DNA from: Aureobasidium sp. EXF-3400
Lineage: Eukaryota > Ascomycota > Dothideomycetes > Dothideales > Saccotheciaceae
NCBI GenBank assembly: GCA_024195585.1
Contig: SWBL01000011.1
Span: 124,001-188,000 of the forward strand
DNA length: 64,000 bases
Reading direction: 5' to 3'
Numbering within the stretch: position 1 is the stretch's first letter; the number at the start of each line of letters is the position of its first letter. The notes under the pieces are model-generated. The model saw nothing but the letters and a program-made list of their open reading frames with translations, was not told the DNA's origin and searched no databases. Made by a program: the position numbers and the translations under genes. This document shows positions 54,901 through 64,000 of the stretch, one piece after another.

Positions 54901-56099
54901 ATGTCATTGAGGCTCTGTTCAACGAGGAAATTGGAGCCGTCTTCCAGGTCAGAAAGAAGGATGAGATTGAGTTCCACCGCTGCTTCTCCAGCTGTGGACC
55001 TCCTCCTGGCATGATCAAGAAGATTGGTAGAGTTCCTGCAGCCACCAAGCAGGAGATCTCCTTCCACTACAAGACCGATGTCATCTACAGAGAGAGCCGT
55101 CACGTCTTGCAAAAGACTTGGCAATCCACCTCTGTGGCCATGCAGCGCCTCAGAGATAATCCTGAATGTGCTGACGCCGAGACAGCCAACATTGCCGATA
55201 ACAAGGACCCCGGTCTCTCCTACAAGCTCACCTTCAACCCTAAGGACAATATTTTGCCCCTAACCACCACCATCTCGTCGGCCCTTAGTGCCAAGCCTCG
55301 CGTTGCTATCCTGCGTGAGCAAGGTGTTAACGGTCAAGCCGAGATGGCATTCGCTTTCAACGTTGCTGGCTTCTCGCCTATCGATGTGCACATGAGCGAT
55401 ATTCTCTCTGGTCGTGTGTCGCTTCAATCTTTCGTTGGTCTCGCAGCCTGCGGTGGCTTCTCATATGGTGACGTTCTTGGTGCCGGTCAAGGTTGGGCCA
55501 AGAGCATCCTGCTGCACTCTGGTGCTCGCAAGGAATTCAAGGACTTCTTCGAGAGAAAGGATACTTTCGCCCTCGGTGTCTGCAACGGATGTCAGTTCCT
55601 GTCACGTCTTACAGACATTATTCCCGGTGCCGAGACCTGGCCCACTTTCGAGACCAACGTCAGTGAGCAGTACGAGGCACGCGTGTGTATGGTCGAGGTC
55701 ATGGACCAGCCCAAGCAACCCAGTGTCTTCTTGCACGGCATGGCTGGCTCGTACCTGCCCATCATCACCGCTCACGGTGAAGGTCAAGCCACCTTCGATA
55801 CCAGCGCCTCATCCTCTGCTAGCCCTCAAGCTCTGATGAACGAGGGTCTGGTCTCTATGCGCTACGTCGACAACTACCTCAAGCCTACCGAGAAGTACCC
55901 TTACAACCCCAACGGATCTCCTCAAGGTATCACTGGTGTCAGAACTCCTGACGGCCGTGTCTTGGCTATGATGCCTCACCCCGAGCGTACCATTCTCAAG
56001 GAGGTTGGCAGCTGGATGCCCAAGGATCAATCCGCTACCTGGGGCGAGTTTGGCCCTTGGGTCAGAATGTTCAAGAGTGCTAGAAAATGGGTCGGTTAG
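51987..56099 (+). CDS. ADE6: Phosphoribosylformylglycinamidine synthase (FGAM synthase)
   Basis: Step 4 of purine synthesis: turns FGAR plus glutamine and ATP into FGAM. Single exon of 1370 residues, as in other large single-chain PurL enzymes. Order: N-terminal PurS-like part, linker, two PurM-like halves with the ATP site (VETHNHPTAVSPYPGAATG near 315-333, HDVGAGGLSNALPEIVHD near 530-547), then a class I glutamine amidotransferase domain with GVCNGCQ (nucleophilic cysteine about residue 1199) and the His/Glu pair in MMPHPERT near the C-terminus (1330s). The second half carries GKDSMSMK, seen in the structural auxiliary site. All motifs are intact. Divergent from TRA1 across a 2-kb spacer. 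Confidence 0.97.
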   Translation: MASQTPYLALPGSSAFSGFRTARLAAAIGATEVRAVWMHYVNPKQELSEENMKVLDQLLKYGTQLSTQDRLSQVLVDAVHRGGDARDDTTRLYYVSPRAGTISPWSSKATSIAHVCGLEKQIKRIERGMVIAASFKDAPEKDDIPNPDVLHDRMTQTIESGPPDLGLMFAEHEPAEAQEIELFAEGSTPKEALQKANRTLGLALDASEIDYLVDAYSNQLKRNPIDVELFMFAQVNSEHCRHKQFNADWTIDGMRKPNSLFGMIRNTHKKHPEYVVSAYSDNAAVLQGEQASLWAPEHSTGEWKQTKEIVHFLAKVETHNHPTAVSPYPGAATGSGGEIRDEGAVGQGSKPKAGLSGFTVSDLLIPGHEQPWELDVGRPGHIASALDIMLEAPIGSAAFNNEFGRPCTTGYFRTLTTEVPIDENTTEIRGYHKPIMLAGGVGTVRPQHALKSEEFVSAGASLIVLGGPAMLIGLGGGAASSVQSGESNVELDFASVQRGNAEVQRRAQEVINTCTSLGPNNPIQLIHDVGAGGLSNALPEIVHDAGLGAKFELREIDNADRSLSPLQIWCCEAQERYVMAISPEGLELFKKICKRERCGFSVVGQASDRASKEEKRLILMDRDSEKYPSPIDLPMSILFGKPPKMSRIVESRKLKLPQFDSTLATYLPKVSTKDVFGEAVKRVLSLPSVGSKSFLITIADRSVGGLVVRDQMVGPWQTPVADVSVTATSLLSGVKTGEAMAMGERPSLALISAAASARMSVAESLMNLAAASIPDRLKRIRLSANWMAASGHPGEGAALYEAVEAIGMELCPELGISIPVGKDSMSMKMKWQDEKTKEAKEVTAPLSLVISAFAPVDHIDRTWTPTLSRLEDVGETVLLFVDLAAGKKAMGGSALAQVFGKIGDEAPDVRDAEVLKDFYDAVESLHESGIVLAYHDRSDGGLFTTLVEMMFAGRTGLEVMLDGISQSDKTEDVIEALFNEEIGAVFQVRKKDEIEFHRCFSSCGPPPGMIKKIGRVPAATKQEISFHYKTDVIYRESRHVLQKTWQSTSVAMQRLRDNPECADAETANIADNKDPGLSYKLTFNPKDNILPLTTTISSALSAKPRVAILREQGVNGQAEMAFAFNVAGFSPIDVHMSDILSGRVSLQSFVGLAACGGFSYGDVLGAGQGWAKSILLHSGARKEFKDFFERKDTFALGVCNGCQFLSRLTDIIPGAETWPTFETNVSEQYEARVCMVEVMDQPKQPSVFLHGMAGSYLPIITAHGEGQATFDTSASSSASPQALMNEGLVSMRYVDNYLKPTEKYPYNPNGSPQGITGVRTPDGRVLAMMPHPERTILKEVGSWMPKDQSATWGEFGPWVRMFKSARKWVG

Positions 56100-56397
56100 A
56101 GGCGCAGTTGAGATGAAACACTAGAATGGGAGATAATGAGAAACCTTTTGGGTGGTTACACGGGGGATGGGAATGGCGTTTGATCTTTTCTTTGAGGTTG
56201 TGAAGATGGCAAGTCAAAACGGTGGAGATTTGGTTACAAGATATAGGCTGCGAATGCCACACATACACCATGATTTTGCATATGGCCTCTTTGCACAATT
56301 CTTTTCTGTCTCGATCTCGCAGAACTGCGAAAAGCACTTTTTCAAGGAAACCCTTGTAATGAAGATCGTGACAGTAAAAGTGTTTTTGATTCTCAAG

Positions 56398-58060
56398 CTA
56401 ATCTGTCCTTGCTTTTGAAGCATCTATTGTGCCTGCAGCGGAAGTGCTGTCGGATTTGATCTCATGAACCTTCATATCCATACCAACCCATAATTTCTTG
56501 CCTCTCCAGACTACTGTGACGCCTCCGTAGACCGCCCATGTCCAGATGGGCAAGGCTAAAGTCTCACGGGCGAGCCAAGCGGCTAGCCAGACTAAGTAGG
56601 GTCGACGTCTGCCTTCCCTTGGAGGACGCGCGAATGCTGGTGTGTTTTCGTCGACTTCAACCGACGCGCAGGAGTGCAATTTGCAGTAGAGTGTCCAGTC
56701 GATGTAGCACCAGGTGCACACGCTGCATATCCAGAACAAAGCAAAGGTTGTCCAAGTCTGTGGCACACCGAGCTTATTGTGGAAGAAGGGAAGTGTAGTG
56801 AAGGCGAAAGCGCCATACAACGAGCACAAGAAACACTCTGTGCCTGGCTCGACCAAAGTCGCCAACGTGACCGTAAACTTCCTCACTCTGAGCCATCTGC
56901 TTCGGCGAGCAATGTACTCGGCTACACTCATACCAGCCATTGGCTGGATAGCCAGATCACCAAAGACCTGAGCATGCTTGCCCCATTTCTCACCACGCTC
57001 CTCTTCCGGTATCTCTCCCTTCCAGAGCAAATCGCCAATAAGATGATCCTCGCAGATGTTTTCAGAGAAGAAATCGATACCTTGTCCGTTTGTGAGACTG
57101 TTGAGATGGGATTTGCGGAACATGGTCGATTTGCCGACGATGCAAGGTGCAATCAAGACAGTGTTGATGGCTGTGTAAAATTTTGCATGTGCCGATGACA
57201 TGAATAGCTCTTCGATTCTTCCACCGCCTTCGCTGAAAACATCCAGGGAGGCACTGTTGGAAGGTCGCAGTTGGTGGCCAGCGGTACTAGTAGAGACGAC
57301 TCGGAAGTTGTTGTCGGGGTCGCGACCTTCAAGAAGACTTTGGGCGCTCTCTGGAACGGGCGTGCCTGCAACGTCGACAACCAATGGCAAAAGATGGACG
57401 AATTTGTTCTTGATGCCTCTGTTGCCAATCAGCGTGTCGACCATTCTTCCACAAGCACCCCTATTGACCCAGACATTGCAGTCAATGATCCATACGACAT
57501 CGCCTTTGGCCTCTCTGTATGCCCGACTCATATTTCTCACTTTGGGATTGGGACCAAGTCGTGTGTCTGCATGGCTTCCCTGTAGTTCTGGGTCTTCCTC
57601 TTCAACGAGTACATGGGCATCGAAAGTCGTATTGTCCTTGATAAGTTGTTGCAAGACAGGGAAGGCGGGATCTTGGCGATCGGCCACGCAGAGAAAGACT
57701 GTCAATCTGTCTTTTGGGTACTCTTGAAGGAAGGTCGACTCCAAGCATTGGTAGAGGCTGGGCTCGAGGCCTTTTACAGGTCGAATGATTGTGACATGTG
57801 GTGCATCCGAGTCGGAGAGTGTGGACTTTGGTGGAGGTTGGGAATAGTGACGCTTCCTAGATAGAATCAGTCTTGGTCATAGTTGTCGAGGTTGTACACA
57901 CTTACAACTGAGTATAGCCGACGGCGCAAACCAGCGAGACTGCGGCATACCACATAGTGCAGACTACGGCAGCGCCCAGTGTGATGGTTGAGATATGAGT
58001 AGCGTGACTGCCATCACTGCGAGACCCTAACGTCTCTGTAATAGCACTCAATCGGTTCAT
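56398..58060 (-). CDS. Ceramide glucosyltransferase (glucosylceramide synthase, GT21)
   Basis: Transfers glucose from UDP-glucose to ceramide, at the Golgi/ER membrane, giving glucosylceramide. Exons 57906-58060 and 56398-57856 (49-nt intron, GTAAGT..CTAG) give 537 residues. The N-terminal membrane span lies within residues 25-52 ([18 protein letters not shown]). Catalytic D1: D in [10 protein letters not shown]2: [10 protein letters not shown]3 with (Q/R)xx[11 protein letters not shown]. The early part [10 protein letters not shown] is the family start. C-terminal spans: TTLPFFHN.., [17 protein letters not shown] and [15 protein letters not shown]. Fungal enzymes of this type add their product to cell-surface and membrane raft lipids. 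Its 3' end faces ADE6, and it shares a 418-nt divergent promoter with COG4. Confidence 0.92.
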
Positions 58061-58478
58061 GCGCTGCGAATGTTGTGTCCCGAGATTCGACAACAAAACA
58101 CTCCCGACTTGTTGATCGGGGAGAGACTTGAAACTCTCGGTCCGACCACTGAGACGTCATCTTCGTCTGTCGGGTGACCCTGGCATAGATATATCCTTCT
58201 CTCTCCTCTCTTTATCTCATAAACTAGAAGCTCGAACGAGACTTGGCACGGCAACTGGTAGATTAGTGTCGTATTTTTCTACCTATAAATTCTATAGGCT
58301 TGTATTGGCGGAGCGTCTGATTAATGAGATCAAGTTTGAGCGTCGGATGTCGGATGTTTGGATGAGAGATGCACGCGCAGATCAAGGAGACGCTGTGTGC
58401 ATTGTCGACACTGTTGAAACACGCGCACCTTCTCGCCTTCACGTTCCTTCCTGGAAAGGTCAGAACAACAAGTACAAG
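58061..58478. promoter_or_regulatory. Divergent promoter between glucosylceramide synthase and COG4
   Basis: 418 nt between the two chosen starts. The COG4 frame is open upstream through this stretch, with several in-frame ATGs near 58347-58365, so a longer COG4 start cannot be excluded. Confidence 0.4.
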
Positions 58479-60853
58479 ATGTTAGCGACAAGTATGCCGG
58501 ATACTGGAGACATCTACAAAGCATCTTCAGTCGCCGAAATCAGAGCCACCTTGGCCGAGCTGGGTCAACAGGAAGCTACCGTCACTGCCCGCCTGGATGC
58601 CCTGCTTGCATCGCAACGCGACCTTTCGCGCCAATTGACCAACCTCGACCTTGCCAGAGCTCATCTAGGTTCCCACGTCATCCACACCCGATCCATCAGC
58701 AATGGCATGCTCGCTTCAGCCGCCGAAACCGCCGCCCGCATCTCTGGCGCTGTCAACCAGCTCGATCGCGAACAAGCCGCTGTAAAGTCCACCCTGAATG
58801 TCGTCGATCAGGTCGCCGAGCTCAAAGCCTGTGTCTTGGGTGTCAATGGCTCCATGGGTGCTGCCCAAGACTGGGAAACCGCCGCTTCATACCTCCACCG
58901 CGCTTCCCAAATTCCTGACCACGTCATCGATGGTGCTTTCGCCCAGGAAATCGTCCCTACCGCCGAAGTCCCCGATCCGCCGCGGGTCACTCTTACTGAA
59001 GCCTCGGAGAGTCTGTGTGGTCTGTTCCTGCGCGAATTTGACAAGGCTGCGAGCGAAGGAGATGGTCAGAGGGTTACTCGCTTCTTCAAGCTGTTCCCCT
59101 TGATTGGCAAATCAGATCAGGGCTTGGATGCATACGGTCGCTACGTCTGTACTGGCGTAGCTCAAAGAGCAAGGAGCAACTTGAGTGCAACGAATCAGCG
59201 TTCAGATGGCCTCTTCTATGCGAGCGCCTTGACCAAACTGTTTGAGCAGATCGCCTTGATTGTCGATGGTCATGAACCTCTTGTTGAGAGACACTACGGT
59301 CAGGGTTCCATGGCCAAGGTTATTGAGCGCTTGCAAGCAGAAGCAGATACCCAAGGCGGCATCGTACTAGACGCCTGGGCTGACGAGCGCAGCCTTGCAA
59401 GAAAGATCAAGGATGTCAAATCATATGCTTTCTCCTTTCTTGTCCAGAGTTTCCTCCCAAGTCAGAAGTCTTCTGCTGCGAGGTCTTCATCTCCGGCCTC
59501 AAGTCGTGCTAGTGAAGATGAAAGTGTCAATATGAAGGAGATTGATGCACTGCTCAGTGAGACTGCCATGATGCTAAGTCGATGGGCTCTGTATACCCGA
59601 TTTGTCGCTACAAAAATTCACGTGAGTCTTGATGCGCTGATTGACTTGACAAATCGCTAACATCCATCAAGCCTGGAGTCGAAGAACACATAGCCATGCC
59701 CGATCTTCTTGCCAACAGCAGACTGCACAAGAAGATTGCAGACGCATTGATCGAACCGTTCAACACCATGTCCACCTTCTTCTTCCGTCGCTCTGTCGAA
59801 AAGGCTTTCCAGATGGACGAATCTCCCTTCGAACTGACCTTGAACCCCAACAAGCCTCTCGGCTCCAACCCTCCATTCATCACCTCTGCAGTCGACGATG
59901 TCATGTATATTGTAAACCAGGTACTGCAGCGAACTCTGGCCACATCACAAAGGTCTGTCGTTGCTAGCGTCATGCCTTCTGTTAGTCGCGTATTGACGGG
60001 TGACTTCTTCGGTATGATTCAACGCAAGATGCGCGACGAGAGCTATCCCAAAGCTGCTATTCAAGGAGCGCTACCACCAGAAAGTGTCATCATCTCTTTC
60101 TTGGTACTGATCAACAACTTGGACGTCTCCACTGACTACCTCCGCCGTATTGTCAACACCAATCTGGGTAAAGTGGACCCCAACAACCAAGGCCAGAGTC
60201 AGCATGCCGCCATTCCAGACCTTTTCCCCTTCGCACACGACGCAGTCTTCTGCGAAAATGCACTCAGCAATATTCTTAGCACCTTCGAGTCTAAAACCAG
60301 CGACCTGATCTCCGAAGCCATCGAAGTACTCCTCAAACAAGTCATGCGCCCACGTCTCCGCCCAGTCTTTGTCGAAACCTTCCGCGATGTCGAATACGTT
60401 CTCGACGACGAAGCCGCCTCCGAAACCACAGAATCAGATACTGCAGTTGTCCAACGCTTCGAAAGAGGCTGGATGCAATTCACCCGCCCCATCAAACGCA
60501 TCCTAACCGACCGCACCTACGACGCCCTCATCACCTCTACGATTTCCTACCTCGCTCGCGCACTCGAAAAGCGTATTTGGAGTTACTACGGCCGTGTCAA
60601 CGAACGCGGTGCTGCAAAACTCGAACGCGACATTTCTGGGATCGTGAATGCTGCAGTCAAGGGAGGAAAGTATTCGCTTCGAGATGCTTTCCAGCGGTGC
60701 ACGGAGATGACGTTGATTCTGAACATGGAGGAGGATGAGTGGGAAGAGGTGAGGGCGCAGAGTGTAGAGCAGCAGAGGGAGGCGGGCTTGGAATGGCATC
60801 TAGATGCTAGTGAGAGGGCGAGGACGAGGAGTATCATGACTGACTCGAAGTAG
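58479..60853 (+). CDS. COG4: Conserved oligomeric Golgi complex subunit 4
   Basis: Part of the COG tethering complex (lobe A) that keeps Golgi enzymes in place by retrograde traffic. Exons 58479-59621 and 59672-60853 flank a 50-nt intron (GTGAGT, CGCTAAC branch, ATCAAG) in phase 0, giving about 774 residues. The start at 58479 (MLATSMPDTGDIYKAS) was chosen because the family starts within a few residues of IYKASSVAEIRATLAEL; a second ATG at 58494 and earlier in-frame ATGs exist. The N-terminal half has coiled-coil heptads (EATVTARLDALLASQRDL), then long helical repeats; FFRRSVEKAFQMDE and the PPEPRSYI-like core are typical. The C-terminal LTDRTYDALI and YYGRVNERGAAKLERDI match the E-type domain. 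No anomaly. Confidence 0.9.
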
Positions 60854-61042
60854 ATGAAGATGATGCTTCTGGGTCTCTTGTTCGTATCCAATCTGCTTCA
60901 TACAACCACAAGCACAGATGGCGAGTCATGCCAAGATGCTTGAATAAGCTTTGTCAGTCGCTAAGTTATATAAGCTCTTGCCAAATCCGCAAGTTAGTCG
61001 CCAAACTCATTAATCTTCGCATCCATCCTGCTGACATCCGAT

Positions 61043-61816
61043 ATGTCTCTCGAACCCATCAATGCCGACCTGCGCGCGTCCTTCGAGCTTCACCGGTCCC
61101 GTGTCCTGCAGCTAAAACGAAATTGCCTCGCGAGATTATTCGAAATCCTCGAGATATCACCGGACACCCCTGATCCTGAGGAGCTCGATATTGTTCGCGC
61201 AGAAGAATGGCCAAAGAATGCCGTTGGTCGCCTGACCAACCCCATCAGAAGCAGCGCCGACCTTTACGCGCTAATCAATGATGGCACAAAATCGCCTCTA
61301 CCGGAGGAGGAACGTCTGCAGATTCTCACCGAGATTGAAGCAATCCTTCGAGACGGAGTTACTCTGGACACTGATCCTGTGGCCCTTCCTGAAGACTTCA
61401 AGCAGCTTTGTGCACTGACAGACTCGCTCCAAGGACCCGCTTTGCCAATGACTGGATCACAGATTCCTTGTGCGTTTAATGGTCTACGAACACCCCTAGC
61501 ATCGCTCAAACATCCATTTCTCTCTCCTGATCAGTTGAAGCAATACACTGGTCTATGGACTCTGGGCTACGAGGCCTCTGTCGTCTTGGACATGGGCGAA
61601 GTGTCAGGAGGTGTTGGTGGTGGTTCCTGGCTATGTTGGTGCAAGCAAGACGGCACGGATGATTGGAGTTGGAGATGGACCACCCGTGTTGGTCATGTAC
61701 AACCACCTGCTATTTATGAGGATGTCAAGGAATTGTTAGACCGATACTGGAGAAGATATGTGGATGCCGTTGCCTCGTCCTACGACGGTGACATCGGTCA
61801 AGAAGGGCTGTTATAG
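61043..61816 (+). CDS. Orphan protein, possibly SUKH/Knr4-like
   Basis: Single exon, ATG at 61043, 257 residues. The N-terminal half is helical and charged (LQLKRNCLARLFEIL). LPEDFKQLCAL at about residue 115 matches the 'LPxDYxxF' lead of the SUKH (SMI1/KNR4) fold, and the middle holds LWTLGYEASVVLDMG...GGGSWLCWCKQ...DWSWRW, the aromatic strand pattern common in that fold. SUKH proteins of fungi such as Knr4 act in cell-wall signalling; immunity roles are known in bacteria. The overall match is weak and the family may be something else. Located just after COG4 on the same strand. Confidence 0.55.
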   Translation: MSLEPINADLRASFELHRSRVLQLKRNCLARLFEILEISPDTPDPEELDIVRAEEWPKNAVGRLTNPIRSSADLYALINDGTKSPLPEEERLQILTEIEAILRDGVTLDTDPVALPEDFKQLCALTDSLQGPALPMTGSQIPCAFNGLRTPLASLKHPFLSPDQLKQYTGLWTLGYEASVVLDMGEVSGGVGGGSWLCWCKQDGTDDWSWRWTTRVGHVQPPAIYEDVKELLDRYWRRYVDAVASSYDGDIGQEGLL

Positions 61817-62024
61817 TCACCTCGTCATTTCCAATCGAAGTATGGGAAATTATATTTGCGCATTGACAGAATGGATAATAGGATACAGACAGCGCGGGTC
61901 AATGGATAGTTGACAGGCTAATGTTTGTGCTGTTGAAGTTGAAAGAAGCTTGCACAGCCTATCTTTGGGTGCGTTTGATATTCATTTGGTTGTGGCAAGC
62001 TGTTCGGCTTAGCTTTCCGAAGTC

Positions 62025-63335
62025 ATGTTCGGCTTTTGGGATGACCTCGACCCTTCCCTTCCCATTCCTTGCATACTCGCAATAGTGCTCCAGACACCGA
62101 TGTCGTCCTTATACTTCTTCTGGACTCTCGTGTCCTCTACTCTACAAGACGTTGAGCCTCAAACCGATCACGAGCATCTTCACACCACGCTTGGTAATTT
62201 TCTGTCTCGTGGACAAATCATAGTCGAAGATATGCCTGCGTTGTCCCTTCTCCTGGAGATTGAGTGCTCGACTGAAGCACTGCATTTACTCATTTGGGCT
62301 GCTAGAACAGGTCTGTCGTCGGTGCTCTGTTGCCTTTTGCTGTGCAACCTCAGCGGATTCCATGCACGAAATTATAGCTATAGTCTCTTGGCCATTGCTG
62401 TATTGGGACTGTATCATTCCGCTGAAGACCTGGGTTCATCTGCGATTATATGTGCTGCAGACTTCGGTCGTTTCCTGACTGTTTTACTCTTGGCCTCAAT
62501 CATCATCTATCGCGATAGACATATCCAGCATAGCTTCTTCAAGTCTTTTTGCTCTGACATGATTCTTATTGTCACTTTTCAATTGGCATGCCGAGACGCA
62601 AATTGGACCATAGTCGGACTTTTGAATTATGCCTGCGAGATCCTGGATGTATGGCATCAGTTGGGCGACGAGAGCAAGGGCATAGTATGTCCAAGAAGCT
62701 GATCGGAAGGAAGATATATGTAGCTAATCCTTCCAGGCTTCGAACCTCACTGCAAACTTCGTTCGACTTGTGTCTCGATGCTTTGTGTGTTTGAGCGTGG
62801 TCTTTTTGATTGGTCACTCTACTTATCCTTCTTCTGAGCTCGCTGCTGGTGGCAATTGGAATTTGCGATTTTTGCCGGCACCCACCCGCGGTTCCTTCGT
62901 GGACAAGAATCGAGATTCGCAGTCAACAGTGATCTGCTACCAAGGTATGTCTGACGGTACCGAACGGCTGCACGCAGACTGAGTTCTTTACAAGATATGC
63001 ACTCGCACCAGGCACACCCCAGAGTCTATACCTGCAAGGAGCCGGCTTCCTCTATACAGACAGTTGGACACGGGATGAAGCGATGCGATTATATCGACCA
63101 CTCGATGAGACAGAGTCTTTGCGTGACACGGCGTCAAGAGTGATTCTCAGAGACTCGATCAGGTATACCGGTAAGTCGCCCGAGATCTTCATGTATGATT
63201 AAGTCTGATGTCCAACCAACAGCGCCCTGGACATTCCATCGTATACCAACATACAAGGATGCTCGCGATCACCTTCAACACAATGGCCTTATTCATGTGC
63301 GTAGCGAAGCAATTGGAAAATACCTAGCGGTCGAG
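62025..63335 (+). CDS. Multi-exon orphan membrane protein (3' end unresolved)
   Basis: Exons 62025-62684, 62737-62944, 63012-63170 and 63223-63335 are joined by introns of 52, 67 and 52 nt with GTATGT, GTATGT and GTAAGT donors; all three junctions keep one reading frame. The first exon encodes several hydrophobic segments (GLSSVLCCLLLCNLSG, YSLLAIAVLGLYHS, GRFLTVLLLASIIIY), so it is a multi-pass membrane protein. The second exon adds another span (VCLSVVFLIGHST) and a soluble part (GNWNLRFLPAPTRGSF). The later exons read GAGFLYTDSWTRDEAMRLY and PWTFHRIPTYKDARDHL. A GTGGGT at 63336 is the likely next donor, but the following exon was not identified. No family is recognised. Confidence 0.5.
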
Positions 63336-63503
63336 GTGGGTATAACAAGTATCATCGACCGCTTGGGATCTGCTAGTAGTAGAGTCGATAGGGACCACGA
63401 TGGCACTCGATGAACAGTCAGGTAAACACATATATTCTTCTTTTGAATAATGAGGACTGTTAAAATTTGAAAGCACAATGTTAGAGGCTAACACGTCCTC
63501 GAC

Positions 63504-64000
63504 ATGGGCTTTGGAGTATGCTCCTGTGAGTTCCCAGAAGTTTCGGCTGTGGAACACGGCTTCAAATTGTTACCTATCCACGTCCTACCGCTCTTTCCGG
63601 ACTGGGACGGAATATACTGCTCTGTGAGTCGAGACTCAACTCACACTCCAAAACCCATTACTGACCACCTGGCAGTAAAACATTCCGCCGAAACTATGAA
63701 TCCCTGCAAGACACACCTGTATTTCTGCTAGACCACGAACACTTTTCAAGGACGAGTACGCGGTTTTCGAGCTGTGCAGCAAGCTCGTTGGTGTTTTTCT
63801 ACTTGATCCGAGCAGTTTTGCGCAAACGTGGAATTCTCAAACACAGTCCGTGTGGCAGGAGAGATACGAGGGCACAAATACTGTCGTCGCTCGGTCTGAG
63901 CTTGATGACGACGTCGACTGTCTGGAGTTTGGCTCTTGGGAAAGCCGATTTTTCGTTGTATACTGCTTGCTTGCTTGCTTGCTTCTTCTCTTGATGCAGC
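63504..64000 (+). CDS. Unfinished gene at the right edge (low support)
   Basis: A plus-strand frame from ATG 63504 (MGFGVCSCEFPEVS...FPDWDGIYCS) can be joined in frame through an intron 63624-63750 (GTGAGT..TCAAG) to a frame open from 63751 to the edge (DEYAVFELCSKLVGVFLLDPSS ... ELDDDVDCLEFGSW). The second part has convincing composition; the joint does not have a strong branch site. It may be the end of the preceding membrane gene. Confidence 0.25.
63964..63984. repeat. (TGCT)5 microsatellite
   Basis: Five TGCT units plus one base near the right edge. In the frame reading to the window end it would encode a Cys/Leu/Ala-rich run. Confidence 0.85.

Overview
The window is nuclear DNA from a filamentous ascomycete (Pezizomycotina). 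Evidence: short introns of about 50-66 nt with GT..AG ends and CTAAC/CTGAC-like branch sites, a P450-reductase fusion of the CYP505 type, a glucosylceramide synthase, IMP2, TRA1 and COG4 genes of fungal type, and a family of small BTB/POZ genes. Codon use and gene style fit a dothideomycete (for example an Aureobasidium-like black yeast); that placement is inference. No transposon with a readable coding region, CRISPR array or rRNA was found. One tRNA gene is present.

Layout. 1-5300: 5' part of a Rad9/Crb2-like checkpoint gene, a mitochondrial sulfide:quinone oxidoreductase, and a coiled-coil protein fused to a decayed DEAD-box-like fold. 6277-9887: a small repeat-containing nuclear-type protein, a threefold 118-bp tandem repeat, a small membrane-anchored cysteine-rich protein, then a CpG-free AT-rich island. 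9888-13192: complete self-sufficient CYP505 fatty-acid hydroxylase. 13650: tRNA-Val(AAC). 14164-20838: a 673-residue orphan protein and three tandem BTB genes. 21349-27634: La protein, mitochondrial inner-membrane peptidase IMP2, a tartrate/D-malate dehydrogenase and the APC/C subunit Cdc16/Cut9. 28024-30521: a fourth BTB gene head-to-head with a paralogue of the 14-16 kb orphan. 31318-35485: an AidB-like acyl-CoA dehydrogenase tail-to-tail with a six-exon membrane protein. 36032-50007: cytosolic glutamyl-tRNA synthetase and the giant TRA1 gene. 51987-60853: ADE6 (FGAM synthase), glucosylceramide synthase and, divergently, COG4. 61043-64000: a SUKH/Knr4-like orphan, a multi-exon membrane orphan and an unfinished gene at the right edge.

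How it fits together. Most recognised genes are housekeeping (purine synthesis, translation, chromatin, cell cycle, Golgi traffic, mitochondrial proteolysis) and are not an operon or a metabolic cluster. The accessory signal sits at 3-9 kb, 14-21 kb and 28-31 kb. There a BTB gene lies next to a member of an unnamed protein family (blocks ALFAFVQHL, ELPFLP, C-terminal FP..F...L.-SP) in two separate places, which suggests an old duplicated gene pair. Exon structures below were worked out by reading splice sites by eye and were checked for frame; none is confirmed by transcript data.
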